Shown here one piece after another: positions 17,016-25,843 of a DNA stretch of 64,000 bases. Under the pieces are notes generated by a model. It was given only the letters and a program-made list of their open reading frames with translations, made no database searches and was not told the origin of the DNA. Location of the stretch: positions 116,692 through 180,691 of the forward strand of contig NZ_JABBFP010000006.1 in the NCBI RefSeq assembly GCF_018494085.1, written 5' to 3'. This stretch comes from Rosenbergiella collisarenosi (GTDB taxonomy: Bacteria > Pseudomonadota > Gammaproteobacteria > Enterobacterales > Enterobacteriaceae). Every line of letters begins with the position of its first letter. Position 1 is the stretch's first letter. Both the position numbers and the translations under genes were made by a program.

Positions 17016-17816
17016 TTAGCCGTTACCTCTAAATTCAGGGTATAAGCTCATGCCGCCATCGATAAAGAGTGTCGATCCGTGAACGTAGTCAGACAGGTCG
17101 CTGGCCAGCCAAACCACTGCATTCGCCACATCCTCTGATGCGCCGATACGCCCGTAAGGAATTAACTCCAATAGCTTTTTCGCCGCGTCCCCTTCGGTGT
17201 TGTCGGCATTAATTGCGGTCGCAATCGCTCCGGGAGCAATCGAGTTCACCCGGATTTGCTCTTCGCCGACCTCTTGCGCGATACTGCGCATCAACAGATC
17301 CACCCCGCCTTTTGATGCAGCATAGTTCACATGACCCGCCCACGGGATAAGTTGGTGGACAGAGCTGACATGAATAATTTTGCCATTGGCACGACTAACC
17401 TGACGCTGCCCCTTCTGTTTACGAAACTGCAGCAGCGCCGCTTGTGCCGTCAGAAATTGACCCGTCAGGTTTACATCAATCACTTTTTGCCAATCTTGCA
17501 GTGTCATATCACCAATCGCCGCATCTTTTTGCAGCCCGGAGTTTGCCACTAGGATATCTAGCCCACCAAAGTGTTCAACGGCTTGAGTAATCAAATTGTT
17601 CACATCGTCTTGAGAGGAGACATCACCCTGCACCGCAATGGCTTGACCGCCCTGTTGACGAATTTCCTCAGCCAGCTTTTCGGCAGGCTCGGCTTGGCTA
17701 TTGTAATTAATCACGACACTGGCTCCGGCGGCAGCCAGTCCTTTTGCACAGGCATAGCCTAGACCGGAACTCGCACCGGTGACGAGGGCGACTTGCTTAG
17801 CTAACGATATTTGCAT
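17016..17816 (-). CDS. Glucose 1-dehydrogenase-like SDR
   Basis: A 266-residue classical short-chain dehydrogenase: TGASSGLG near residue 14, NSG in place of NNAG, SSVHQLIPW with catalytic Ser, YAASKGG with Tyr-Lys, and the ending FIDGGMSLYPEFRGNG. The last motif and HxxIPW resemble Bacillus-type NAD(P) glucose 1-dehydrogenases, so oxidation of glucose or a related sugar is the best guess. It stands alone, convergent with the ABC operon. Confidence 0.75.
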   Translation of the reverse strand: MQISLAKQVALVTGASSGLGYACAKGLAAAGASVVINYNSQAEPAEKLAEEIRQQGGQAIAVQGDVSSQDDVNNLITQAVEHFGGLDILVANSGLQKDAAIGDMTLQDWQKVIDVNLTGQFLTAQAALLQFRKQKGQRQVSRANGKIIHVSSVHQLIPWAGHVNYAASKGGVDLLMRSIAQEVGEEQIRVNSIAPGAIATAINADNTEGDAAKKLLELIPYGRIGASEDVANAVVWLASDLSDYVHGSTLFIDGGMSLYPEFRGNG

Positions 17817-18042
17817 CTTTACTCCTCGACGATACGTATTTTATAAAATGACTGAATCTAGTATAGGACAGTACAGCACGTTCATCAGTGTTACGGAGGA
17901 AAAGAAACCTAAATTAGGCAAAGCGGGGTAACACTATGGAGAAATATAGTGGGATAAGCTTATCGGGGCGAAATGTTTTGCAACCGTTCCGCCTCAATGC
18001 CTCAGTCAGACTTTTTTATGGTGCGACACGCCTGGCGTTAGC

Positions 18043-19056
18043 TCACCAAGAGAGACAAACCTTACCAAAGTGAGCTCCGCCTTCTAAATGCTCGAATGCC
18101 TTCGTCACGTCAGTATGCTCAAAAACTGTATCGATAATCGGTTTTTGATTGATCGCTTCTAACGCTTTGACATAATCGATCTGATCTTGGCGACTGCCCA
18201 CAATTAATGATTCTAAGCGTACTTGCTTTGAGAGAATCTCCATCATTGGCAGCACAACCTCATTACCGGAAAGAACGCCAATAAGAGAGATATGGCCGCC
18301 GACTTTAATGGCTTTCAGTGACTCCGCCATCGTCGCAGGTCCCCCTACTTCAACAATATAGTCGACTCCGCAGCCCCCTGTCATGGCTAAGACTTGCTCT
18401 CCCCACTGAGGGTGAGTTTTATAGTTAATTGTGCCATCGGCACCTAATTTTTTTACCTGCGCTAGTTTAGCGTCAGAAGAAGAGGTGACAATCACTTTCG
18501 CCCCTGCACCTTTCGCCAGTTGTAACGCGGCGATAGAGACTCCCCCCGTACCTTGTACGAGCACCGTACTACCTGCTTTTAAGCGGCCATTTTTAATCAA
18601 CGCACGCCAAGCAGTTAATCCTGACGTAGTAATCGTCGATGCTTCAACATACGACCACCCCACGGGCGCGTGAGTAAAAGCTGAGGTATCGCGCACGACA
18701 TATTCGCTCGCCATACCATCAATTCCATCCCCTGGGGTATGAGAAAAATCACTGACTGCGGAGGTCGGCGCTCCATTCAACCAGTTAGGAAAAAACGTCG
18801 ACACTACGGTATCGCCCTTAACAAATTCGCTGACACCTTCGCCAACCTCCTCCACCACTCCTACGCCGTCGGAAAGTAAAATCCGTCCTTCCTGCGTGGG
18901 TATGAGTCCCTTTACAACCATTAAATCATGGAAATTTAGAGAGTTAGCTTTAATAGCAACACGAATTTGCCCTTTTAATGGTTTTCCTGGGTCATTACTC
19001 GGGAGGGTTTGAATATTCTCTACGCCAAATGGATTGTTTATCGTAATGGTTTTCAT
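18043..19056 (-). CDS. Zinc-independent MDR oxidoreductase (NADPH quinone/enone reductase type)
   Basis: A 337-residue medium-chain dehydrogenase/reductase. The N-terminal half has NSLNFHDLMVVKG and a GHE-like segment replaced by LLSDGVGVVEEVG, so catalytic zinc ligands are absent. The Rossmann motif is VLVQGTGGVSIAALQLAKGAGA near residue 165. Such enzymes reduce quinones, enones or aldehydes with NADPH. It is divergent from the HxlR regulator at 19167 across 110 bp, the usual layout for regulation by an HxlR protein that senses electrophiles or aldehydes. Confidence 0.82.
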   Translation of the reverse strand: MKTITINNPFGVENIQTLPSNDPGKPLKGQIRVAIKANSLNFHDLMVVKGLIPTQEGRILLSDGVGVVEEVGEGVSEFVKGDTVVSTFFPNWLNGAPTSAVSDFSHTPGDGIDGMASEYVVRDTSAFTHAPVGWSYVEASTITTSGLTAWRALIKNGRLKAGSTVLVQGTGGVSIAALQLAKGAGAKVIVTSSSDAKLAQVKKLGADGTINYKTHPQWGEQVLAMTGGCGVDYIVEVGGPATMAESLKAIKVGGHISLIGVLSGNEVVLPMMEILSKQVRLESLIVGSRQDQIDYVKALEAINQKPIIDTVFEHTDVTKAFEHLEGGAHFGKVCLSW

Positions 19057-19166
19057 CTTATTTCACCTCGCTGATGATAGTAATAGAGATATCGAAAATA
19101 TGGATATAAGGTATACATCACAATCATCATTAAGACGTACGAACAATTTTGTTAGTGAGGAGAATC

Positions 19167-19541
19167 ATGGATATTATTAAATCATCTCGTTACCATACTT
19201 ATGATCGCGCTGCCTGTGCTGTAGAAGCGACGTTAGAATTAATCAGTGGAAAGGGGAAAGGGCTTATTCTGTTTTATCTCGCTAATGAACCGCTTCGTTT
19301 TAATGAATTGGAGAAGAGGTTTTATCCCATATCAGCCCGTACTCTCACGAAACAATTACGTGAATTAGAATATTTTGGACTCATACTTCGTGAAGTGTCG
19401 GCAGAAACTCCCCCAAAAGTTGAATACAGTTTGACGATGGCAGGTCGCTCCCTAAAACCATTGATTGATCAACTTGAGCGTTGGGGTAATGAGCATGCCA
19501 TAACATTGATCACCAATGCGCGGAATCAAGAAAGAGGATGA
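19167..19541 (+). CDS. HxlR family transcriptional regulator
   Basis: A 124-residue winged-helix protein. Core features are KGKGLILFYLANEPLRFNELEKR (helix-turn-helix entry), PISARTLTKQLRELEYFGLI (recognition helix) and the wing with PPKVEYSLTMAGRSL. An in-frame TTG at 19149 exists, but ATG 19167 is chosen for its GAGGAG ribosome-binding site. The classical HxlR N-terminal CP motif is not obvious; a Cys near residue 17 (RAACAVE) could be a redox or electrophile sensor. Probably controls the divergent reductase. Confidence 0.85.
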   Translation: MDIIKSSRYHTYDRAACAVEATLELISGKGKGLILFYLANEPLRFNELEKRFYPISARTLTKQLRELEYFGLILREVSAETPPKVEYSLTMAGRSLKPLIDQLERWGNEHAITLITNARNQERG

Positions 19542-19626
19542 TGGTTTACAACCGTTAAATAAGAAGGAGAAACTCCTCCTCGGCTCGAAGTGAAGGCAGT
19601 GATTACCTCAAGCCAAACAGTCATCA

Positions 19627-20493
19627 TTATTCGCTATTCAAACGAATAGTCTCGATAAGTGACGTCCCAAACATCTCGCCATGACTCAACCCTGGATAGG
19701 TCTTAATGGATATATTCAACCCTCGTTGAGTAAGTTGCTTTACCGATTCGCTTAACGATACGATGTGAGGATGAGGAATATTATCAACCTTATCTTCACC
19801 CTCCATAAAAAGCATCGATTTACTGTTCACGGTATTTTTAGCCATCTCAGCCAGCATGGATCGATAGCCTTGACTTAATGAAGGGCTTGCGGAAAAAAAA
19901 TGGGTAAAGCAAGAAGCATGCAAATAGCTATCAATAACAAACAGTCCACCGTAGGAGTGGCCCCACAAAGCACGCTGCGCTGGGTTGATAGGCAATGAAT
20001 CTTCACTTAACGGAATAATTTTTTGCTCAAGTAACGACCTAAATACGGTACTTCCTCCGCCAACTCTTCCTCGCTCCATAGGGGAGCCATTCGCTGATCC
20101 CTCTGTAGCAAGTGGCGTATAATCGTAAGTTCTTGCTTTAAGATCAAAGGGTAGAGGGGTGTTATAACCGATAAAAACTAATACCGGTGGGCGTTTATCG
20201 GATATCTCCTTTAAGAGAGTTTCAGAAATACGACTGAGGCTCGAATTGCCGTCCAACAGATATAAAATAGGGTAACCTTGTGCAGGGGCCTTTTTCTTCG
20301 GTACCGCGACCCAAACTTTATAGTGCCGCTGTGCGTCAATCGACGCTAACTTAATGACTCTAAAGGTGTAATACTGCGATCCCGTATCGGCAATTGATGG
20401 GCCTAGAGGAGCCATGTTCGGCCTTGCGAAGCTACCCGGTAAATGTACCAAGATAAAAAAGACTAGAACGATCGATTTTTTAAAGTAGCCCAA
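19627..20493 (-). CDS. Secreted alpha/beta hydrolase, IroE/Fes-like esterase
   Basis: A 288-residue exported protein (signal peptide through PGSFA near residue 23). It carries the esterase-D type core: YPILYLLDGNSS, VFIGYNTPLP, the nucleophile elbow GHSYGG near residue 176, and a C-terminal His in GLSHGEMF. This architecture matches periplasmic IroE-type esterases that cleave catecholate siderophore esters. No siderophore gene lies nearby, so another ester substrate is possible. Confidence 0.75.
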   Translation of the reverse strand: MGYFKKSIVLVFFILVHLPGSFARPNMAPLGPSIADTGSQYYTFRVIKLASIDAQRHYKVWVAVPKKKAPAQGYPILYLLDGNSSLSRISETLLKEISDKRPPVLVFIGYNTPLPFDLKARTYDYTPLATEGSANGSPMERGRVGGGSTVFRSLLEQKIIPLSEDSLPINPAQRALWGHSYGGLFVIDSYLHASCFTHFFSASPSLSQGYRSMLAEMAKNTVNSKSMLFMEGEDKVDNIPHPHIVSLSESVKQLTQRGLNISIKTYPGLSHGEMFGTSLIETIRLNSE

Positions 20494-20626
20494 TATAAGA
20501 CCCTCGATAATCTGTAATAGTTAGTTTTTTAGTATTTACATTTCTTTATTACTCTCTTTTTTTACGATTATTGTTCTTAATGACGTGTAAAGTGAGACCC
20601 TAATGGATCGATCAGGCGAAATTGAT

Positions 20627-21076
20627 TCATCCAAACTGCTGCTGGTGACGCTTTTTACGCTGCAGATAGTCATCATCCTCTCTAAGCTGATCCCAAGACT
20701 GTTTAAAAATCTTGGCCGCTGCGGCTTTCTCTTCGTTAAGTTGATAAGGCAATATCTCGCGGTTTTCGTCATATTTTTTACCACCAGGATGATTCGCATA
20801 GCGCCTAGCGCGGGTATACCCCATCTGGATAAATTTACGCGCCATGTCCATTCCCACGAAATCGTCTTGTTTCCGATACTCTTCAAACAATTGCATAATT
20901 TTTTTGGCCGAGGCCGTCGCGCTTGCTACATCTTTAAAGCGCCAATATGGAAGAATTTCACTTTTATAAGGCTCTACCATCAAGACGCCCTGTTCTCCAC
21001 GCCCTACCTGATAACGCTCTGGCTCTTTTCGAAAATCGATAGTTGAAAAATCTTGCTCATAATTAAATTTTTTCAT
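20627..21076 (-). CDS. DUF4385 domain protein
   Basis: A 149-residue soluble protein matching DUF4385: FSTIDFRKEPERYQVGRGEQGVL, PYKSEILPYWRFKD, DDFVGMDMARKFIQMGYTRARRYANHPGGKKY. This compact family of small, highly conserved cytosolic proteins is of unknown function and also occurs in phages and eukaryotes. The C-terminal tail is charged (DDDYLQRKKRHQQQ). Another minus-strand gene of unrelated family ends 45 bp upstream of its start. Confidence 0.85.
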   Translation of the reverse strand: MKKFNYEQDFSTIDFRKEPERYQVGRGEQGVLMVEPYKSEILPYWRFKDVASATASAKKIMQLFEEYRKQDDFVGMDMARKFIQMGYTRARRYANHPGGKKYDENREILPYQLNEEKAAAAKIFKQSWDQLREDDDYLQRKKRHQQQFG

Positions 21077-21121
21077 CCTCAGACGTCCTATCGCGAAAAA
21101 TGGTTCCTTGAGTATAGCGGT

Positions 21122-21472
21122 TCATCGTAATCGCTCGGCCGTACCTTGATGAAAGTAGAGTTGCCAACCTGCATTGTCCTGCCAAAGCCAATAGGAGGAA
21201 CGTAATGTAACCTCACTGCCGTCACTAAGGCGAGTTCGATAAGTTAGCAACGCGCTTTCAGGCGTCGGCTGTGTGAGGATAAAGTTATCGCTACTATAGT
21301 GAGGGATTTCAGCCTGTTGAAGTAGAGCCACGATTGTCTGTGTACGATCGACAATTAATCCCGAGCGGGTTATTTCTCGAAAATCCTTATGGAGAATCGC
21401 GTCCAACCACTGCGGATCCTTACGTTGTTTGCCTTGTAAGGCTAGCTCAAGCTGCTTAAGCGTGTCGATCAT
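21122..21472 (-). CDS. SnoaL/DUF4440 (NTF2-like) small protein
   Basis: A 116-residue protein with the cone-shaped NTF2-like pattern of DUF4440: LEL(A)LQGKQRKDPQWLDAILHKDFREI, TRSGLIVDRTQTIVALL, a central SALLTYRTRLSDGS strand, and the ending WQLYFHQGT. Family members bind small molecules or act as accessory enzymes; no function can be assigned. On the same strand and 45 bp upstream of the DUF4385 gene, so probably co-transcribed with it. Confidence 0.75.
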   Translation of the reverse strand: MIDTLKQLELALQGKQRKDPQWLDAILHKDFREITRSGLIVDRTQTIVALLQQAEIPHYSSDNFILTQPTPESALLTYRTRLSDGSEVTLRSSYWLWQDNAGWQLYFHQGTAERLR

Positions 21473-21612
21473 CAGTGATGTCCTCTGCCGATTGACGAGT
21501 AAGAGTGAACGCTATGCGGCTCTATCACCCTTATTCCGTAAACTCGCTGACTTATCGTCGTTATTTTATGCTAGGTTAGAGATTAACAACACGTTAACGT
21601 TTGGCAGGCGAT

Positions 21613-22512
21613 ATGGCAATAATCGAAGAGGGGCAAGAAAAAAAATCTCCCCCTATATTGGCCGGATGGATAAACCGATTTATTGGCGTACTCATTTTCA
21701 GCGGCTCGTTACCGGCGACGAAACTCGCCATCGCCGGTTTCAATCCTTTATTCTTAACCTTCTGTCGTGCATCGATTGCTGGAGCTATCGCAGTGCTACT
21801 CGTGACAGGGTTAAGAGAAAAAGTCCCTCATCGCACACACCTCGGGTCGTTGTTGATTGTTGCCTTGGGAGTCGTAATCGGCTTTCCTCTGTTAACGGCA
21901 ATGGCGCTTAAATCGACCAGCGCGTCGCACTCTATTGTCTTCTTAGGCTTACTCCCTTTAATGACCGCTATCTTTGGCGTACTTCGCGCAGGTGAGAGGC
22001 CACAAGCCAGTTTTTGGCTATTCTCCTTGCTAGGTAGTGGATTAGTGGTGGGTTACGCTCTATTACAAGGCGCATCACTATTAATGTCCGGCGACTTACT
22101 GATGCTAAGCGCCATTATCGTTTGTGGATTGGGTTATGCCGAGGGAGCGAAATTATCGAGGATACTGGGGGGATGGCAAGTGATCTGCTGGTCGCTAATT
22201 ATTGCGCTACCCTGCATGCTCTTCGCCACTTATGCCACGCTCCCCCAGCATTTCGCGGCTATCACCACGACCTCATGGCTGGCGTTAGGCTACGTGTCGT
22301 TATTCAGTATGCTGATCGGTTTTATCTTTTGGTATAACGGGCTGGCAATAGGCGGAATTACTGCCATCGGTCAATTACAACTGCTTCAGCCTTTTATCGC
22401 TCTGGCACTCTCTGCGCTACTGCTCCATGAAAAAATCACCTTTACGATGCTGCTAGTGAGTGTAGGAGTGATTCTCTGTGTCATCGGCGCGAAGAAATTC
22501 GCTAAGCGATAA
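21613..22512 (+). CDS. EamA/DMT family drug/metabolite transporter
   Basis: A 299-residue inner-membrane protein with ten predicted helices in two EamA repeats (about residues 12-145 and 155-297). Repeat hallmarks include FSGSLPATKLAI, FCRASIAGA, SHSIVFLGLLPLMTAIFG, then GYVSLFSMLIGFIFWYNGLA and LLLHEKITFTM. Likely an exporter of amino acids or other metabolites. TTG 21601 and ATG 21613 are both possible starts. An Asp/Glu racemase gene follows after 23 bp, suggesting a joint amino-acid function (inference). Confidence 0.8.
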   Translation: MAIIEEGQEKKSPPILAGWINRFIGVLIFSGSLPATKLAIAGFNPLFLTFCRASIAGAIAVLLVTGLREKVPHRTHLGSLLIVALGVVIGFPLLTAMALKSTSASHSIVFLGLLPLMTAIFGVLRAGERPQASFWLFSLLGSGLVVGYALLQGASLLMSGDLLMLSAIIVCGLGYAEGAKLSRILGGWQVICWSLIIALPCMLFATYATLPQHFAAITTTSWLALGYVSLFSMLIGFIFWYNGLAIGGITAIGQLQLLQPFIALALSALLLHEKITFTMLLVSVGVILCVIGAKKFAKR

Positions 22513-22535
22513 TCGGTTAAGGAGAAAAAATAATA

Positions 22536-23246
22536 ATGACCGTTAAGATAGGCGTGTTAGCCGGTATGGGGCCGCGTTCAACTGCACCGTTTATCGATTT
22601 ACTCATCGACGAATGCCAACAGCAATATGGCGCGACTCATGATATCGATTTCCCTGAAATGCATATGATTTCTTTACCCACTCCTTTCTTTCCCGGGCAA
22701 GCGCTAGACGACCAGGCCATGATCGAGACTTTACAGCGAGGTATCAACGATCTCGTCAATCGTCAGGTTAATGTCATCGCAGTCCCCTGTAATCTTGCAC
22801 ACTGTTACTTTCCTCATTTACAGCAAGCCGCCGAGGGGATTCCCCTATTACATATCGCTGAAACGATCATCCCGGCTCTCCCCTACGGCCCAGCGCGTAT
22901 CGTATTACTCGCCACCGAACCGACGTTAGAAGCCGGTTTCTATCAAGAGATCTTAGGCCGAGCAGGAAAAGAGGTGATGGACTCAAGCGTTCTGCGTAAT
23001 AAAGTCACGGCACTCATCGCAATGATCAAAGCCGAAGGCTTTTCCGCCCCGTCGGTCATTCAGTTGTGGCGTGAGTTACTAATCGTGATTATCGCAATGC
23101 AAAGCACCCATGTTGTCATCGCTTGTACCGACCTAAGTCCTCTCTTGAAGAGTGTACCGGTCGAGGGATTGGCCTTTATCGATACAAGTCAGTCTCTCGC
23201 GAAGGCAACGATCAGCGTTTATGTTCAAGCAAAAGATGAAAAATAG
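22536..23246 (+). CDS. Aspartate/glutamate racemase family protein
   Basis: A 236-residue cofactor-independent racemase-like protein: N-terminal GVLAGMGPRSTAPFID, first catalytic Cys in AVPCNLAH near residue 87, second in IACTDLSPL near residue 193. Both cysteines needed for two-base epimerisation are present. It probably interconverts D- and L-Asp or Glu, or a related acid (YgeA/Bsp amino-acid racemase group). AAGGAG lies before the ATG. It sits 23 bp behind an EamA transporter and 11 bp before an ASCH gene, all co-oriented. Confidence 0.82.
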   Translation: MTVKIGVLAGMGPRSTAPFIDLLIDECQQQYGATHDIDFPEMHMISLPTPFFPGQALDDQAMIETLQRGINDLVNRQVNVIAVPCNLAHCYFPHLQQAAEGIPLLHIAETIIPALPYGPARIVLLATEPTLEAGFYQEILGRAGKEVMDSSVLRNKVTALIAMIKAEGFSAPSVIQLWRELLIVIIAMQSTHVVIACTDLSPLLKSVPVEGLAFIDTSQSLAKATISVYVQAKDEK

Positions 23247-23257
23247 AGGAATGAGTG

Positions 23258-23668
23258 ATGTCGCAATGTGAAGTATGGAAAAAGAAGTACCCTGATGCGC
23301 AAGCTTGGGGTTTTGGCGATAGTCCGCAGATGGCCGACGAGTTAGCGGCATTAGTCGTAAAAGGCGTCAAGACAGCCTCTTGCGGTTCACTCACGTCCTA
23401 CGAGGCTGACCCCTTAATACCAAGGATCGGGAGTTATCATATTATTCTAAACGGCCAAGGTGATGCGGTCTGCGTGATTCGGATTATTGCACTTCGTTTA
23501 TGGGGATTTTCGCAGGTGACGCAAGAGCTGGCCTATAAGGAAGGAGAAGGCGACCGCAGCCTTAACTACTGGCGCAGAGAGCACGAGGCGTTCTTTCGCC
23601 GCGAAGGATGCTTCAGCGAGACTATGGAACTTGTCGCCGAAGAGTTCGAACTTGTGGAGATACTCTAG
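23258..23668 (+). CDS. ASCH domain protein
   Basis: A 136-residue ASCH (PUA-like) protein. Family features are WGFGDSPQMADELAALVVKGVKTASCG, then SYHIILNGQGDAVCVIRI and GEGDRSLNYWRREHEAFF. ASCH domains bind RNA or nucleotides, and some members hydrolyse acetylated nucleosides. The upstream GTG at 23255 is in frame, but ATG 23258 has GAGGA at 7-base spacing. Last gene of the EamA-racemase-ASCH unit. Confidence 0.85.
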   Translation: MSQCEVWKKKYPDAQAWGFGDSPQMADELAALVVKGVKTASCGSLTSYEADPLIPRIGSYHIILNGQGDAVCVIRIIALRLWGFSQVTQELAYKEGEGDRSLNYWRREHEAFFRREGCFSETMELVAEEFELVEIL

Positions 23669-23798
23669 CCAATTATTATTTGTTTTAAGAGTAGTTTAGC
23701 CCGAGGAAACCTAATATCGCCGCAGACAGACGATTTGTCGTCACTGTACTGCGTAGATAACCCTCTCGGGGGAATGATTGGCGCAGGATCTCTCCAAT

Positions 23799-23834
23799 AA
23801 CGGTAACGTTGATGCTAAATTTAACGTTACCGTT
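23799..23834. repeat. Perfect 12-bp inverted repeat
   Basis: AACGGTAACGTT (23799-23810) and its complement AACGTTACCGTT (23823-23834) with a 12-base spacer, each arm containing the palindrome AACGTT. No U-run follows, so an operator or cruciform is as likely as a terminator for the ASCH unit. Confidence 0.5.
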
Positions 23835-23934
23835 CACTGCCACGGAGGTACTGCCAGATATCGCAGGCTTAAGATAAAAGCAATCACCCCTTGAGGGTCT
23901 TTAGGCTTGAGAAAAATGACGAACGGAACACGTT

Positions 23935-24072
23935 ATGTCTTTGATTTATTTTTATAAATTATCTTCCTCCTCCTCGACCATGGTTCAGGATATTATTGAT
24001 GAACGTTGTAATATCCGCCTCACCGGTACGGTGAATTACCTCAATGACAATATTTTATCGGAGTATATCTAA
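23935..24072 (+). CDS. Possible small gene, 45 residues, unknown
   Basis: Starts MSLIYFYKLSSSSSTMVQDI and ends LNDNILSEYI. The serine-run N-terminus followed by a hydrophilic, mixed-charge region looks protein-like, and a weak GGAA element precedes the ATG. A terminator-like hairpin follows within 4 bases of the stop. No family is recognised; it may be a truncated remnant. Confidence 0.3.
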   Translation: MSLIYFYKLSSSSSTMVQDIIDERCNIRLTGTVNYLNDNILSEYI

Positions 24073-24075
24073 GGA

Positions 24076-24094
24076 AAAAACCAGGGCGGTTTTT
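24076..24094 (+). terminator. Weak rho-independent terminator
   Basis: AAAAACC (24076-24082), loop AGGGC, GGTTTTT (24088-24094), followed by ATTTAATT. The stem is short and A/T-heavy, but with the T-run it fits a terminator for the possible small gene or read-through from the ASCH unit. Confidence 0.4.
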
Positions 24095-24715
24095 ATTTAA
24101 TTACTACGGTTACCTACCCATCAACACACTGGTTATTATTTTTATATCATAAAAAAATAATAATATCTTAGAACTAGATTCATCATCAATAATATTTTTT
24201 TGCAAAAAAATGGTCATCGCTAACATATTGACGTTGATCACATTAATCTTAGGCCACTATTTTTTAGCACCATTTGTTAAAGTTACAGCTAATTAATAGT
24301 ATAAAAAATAAAGAGTTTCTCCACCTCCTATCTTTTATCAAGTTAATTAGATAAGTGGTTTCTTTAATTATAGTAAAGACATGAAAACAATCAGTTTTTG
24401 AAAGAAAGTCGTTACCCTTAATACAATAGTTAGCAATGCTATTTAGATCTATAAAAAACTGATTAAACTTAAAGGTTTATATTCATACTTGACAAGTTAT
24501 AATAAACCTAAAAAAGATACATCATTCAGTTTAAAAAATTACTCGCACCTCCTTTCTACTAACTATTTAAAATATTTTATGGTTATATTAATAAAATTAA
24601 TAGCCATTATAATTTTTCAATAGTCAACGCTTTTTATTGGTGAACAAAGGAAATACATACACCCTATATAGTTAACATACGTAGCAATATTTTATATTAT
24701 AATTAAGGAGTTTTT

Positions 24716-25456
24716 ATGAATTTTTTTAAAAAAGGTATCCTGACTACTGGTTTGATGGGGTTCGCGGGTTTATGCGTTGCGGCAACCCCCACTATGGGCT
24801 GGAAAATAGAATCATCTGAACCGGTAAACCAAATTACTTTTGGTATAAAGATCAACGCTGCTGCCCCGGTGGATGAGTTTTATTTTGCTAACCAGTTCGG
24901 TTTTACTGGAGGAGGAGGTATTGGTTACACAGGTATTCAGCCAACTAAAAATACCAAAAATGGTAAACGCCAGTTTATGGTGCTATTCAGTAGCTTTAGA
25001 AAAGACACCTCTACCAATTTTGAAAATTGTAAAGGTGGGGCCGATGGAGCAAAAGCCGGTGCAACCTGTCGACTTTACATTCCTGGTGAACTGGGGGATA
25101 CGTTCTTATTTAAAGTTAAGAAAGAGGGGCAGGTCCTGACCGGAACAGCGGTAAACACGACCACGGGCCGTGAAGATGTTATCGGTGTATGGAAAGTGGG
25201 AGAAAATGCCGGTAATTTGGCTGTCTCGCAGAGTTCATGGATCGAAAATTATAAAATGAATAATTCCAATTATCATCTTACTTGTGATAACAAAGGCTGG
25301 CCTTATTACGAAGTGAAATTCCTGCCACCAACTGGTAACGATGGAAAATTAAACGGAACTATCTCTACTTTATCCAGGGGTTCGGACGCTTGCCCTGGAG
25401 CGATCACCTGGACTCACGATGAGACCGGAACACTGGTCAAAGGAGGATTTAAATAG
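24716..25456 (+). CDS. Secreted DUF3472-like protein
   Basis: A 246-residue exported protein: signal peptide to residue 23 (CVAA/TP). The middle contains GGGIGYTGIQP, RQFMVLFSSF, CKGGADGAKAGATCR and GDTFLFKVKKEG, resembling the order of DUF3472 motifs (a beta-sandwich family often on secreted or surface proteins). Cysteines near residues 104, 119, 187 and 224 could form disulfides. AAGGAG lies 6 bases before the ATG. It opens the accessory block downstream of glmS and is flanked by hairpins. Function unknown; carbohydrate binding would be a guess. Confidence 0.6.
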   Translation: MNFFKKGILTTGLMGFAGLCVAATPTMGWKIESSEPVNQITFGIKINAAAPVDEFYFANQFGFTGGGGIGYTGIQPTKNTKNGKRQFMVLFSSFRKDTSTNFENCKGGADGAKAGATCRLYIPGELGDTFLFKVKKEGQVLTGTAVNTTTGREDVIGVWKVGENAGNLAVSQSSWIENYKMNNSNYHLTCDNKGWPYYEVKFLPPTGNDGKLNGTISTLSRGSDACPGAITWTHDETGTLVKGGFK

Positions 25457-25480
25457 TCCTAAACGTTTATGATTAAGCGG

Positions 25481-25508
25481 CGTCCAGCAAGTCAGTGTTT
25501 GCTGGACG
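25481..25508 (+). terminator. Hairpin after the DUF3472-like gene
   Basis: CGTCCAGCAA (25481-25490), loop of 8, TTGCTGGACG (25499-25508): a perfect 10-bp stem 24 bases after the stop. Only scattered Ts follow, so termination efficiency is uncertain. Confidence 0.6.
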
Positions 25509-25555
25509 GTGTTCGTTGTCGATGAGGTGATTCACTCATTGAATAGGACTCAGAA

Positions 25556-25765
25556 ATGAAGAAGATCATCATTCTTATGGCGGCAGTATTTGCGCTTTCG
25601 GCTTGTGACAAAACCTATACAGTTTCCGATTTCCGAGCAGATAAAGATCTCATGAGAAAATACGTCGCGAAATGCAATAACGGTGAATTGGATGCAAACA
25701 GTCTCGTTTGTAGCAACGCATACAAAGTCCGTGATACCCAAGAGATGGACAGTCTTAAAAAATAA
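25556..25765 (+). CDS. EexN family lipoprotein (conjugation entry exclusion type)
   Basis: A 69-residue lipoprotein: signal peptide with lipobox LSAC (Cys at residue 18), then the EexN core YTVSDFRADKDLMRKYVAKC and NNGELDANSLVCSNA with two conserved Cys. EexN proteins are encoded within conjugative plasmid transfer regions (for example IncN), where they block entry of related plasmids into a cell that already carries one. Here it is chromosomal with no type IV secretion genes nearby, which points to acquisition from a mobile element. A small membrane-protein gene follows 78 bp later. Confidence 0.8.
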   Translation: MKKIIILMAAVFALSACDKTYTVSDFRADKDLMRKYVAKCNNGELDANSLVCSNAYKVRDTQEMDSLKK

Positions 25766-25789
25766 TTGTTCGAAAGATTACGTGGCCAA

Positions 25790-25840
25790 AGCCCTTCTGT
25801 TACGAAGCCATTAGGCCACATAATCAAAAATAGAAGGGCT
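25790..25840 (+). promoter_or_regulatory. Inverted repeat masking the ribosome-binding site of the next gene
   Basis: AGCCCTTCT (25790-25798) is exactly complementary to AGAAGGGCT (25832-25840), the latter containing the AGAAGGG ribosome-binding site for ATG 25844. A second pair, GTGGCC (25782-25787) and GGCCAC (25814-25819), overlaps it and would compete, so two alternative folds are possible. Confidence 0.4.
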
Positions 25841-25843
25841 GAT

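Larger units (their letters stand above)
23669..24715. other. AT-rich intergenic region of about 1 kb
   Basis: Apart from a possible 45-residue gene at 23935, no gene is visible. It holds a 12-bp inverted repeat at 23799-23834 and a terminator-like stem at 24076-24094. After 24100 it becomes very AT-rich with no open frame. The composition shift near 24.1 kb marks the likely left border of the accessory block downstream of glmS. Confidence 0.5.

Noticed and set aside
20536..20886. Minus-strand frame of 116 codons beside DUF4385
   Set aside because: Overlaps the DUF4385 gene in another phase and shows no family features.
23669..24715. Search for the second (left) Tn7-like end
   Set aside because: No TGTGGG with a following ACAAAATAG-type site was found here or between 20 and 27 kb by eye.
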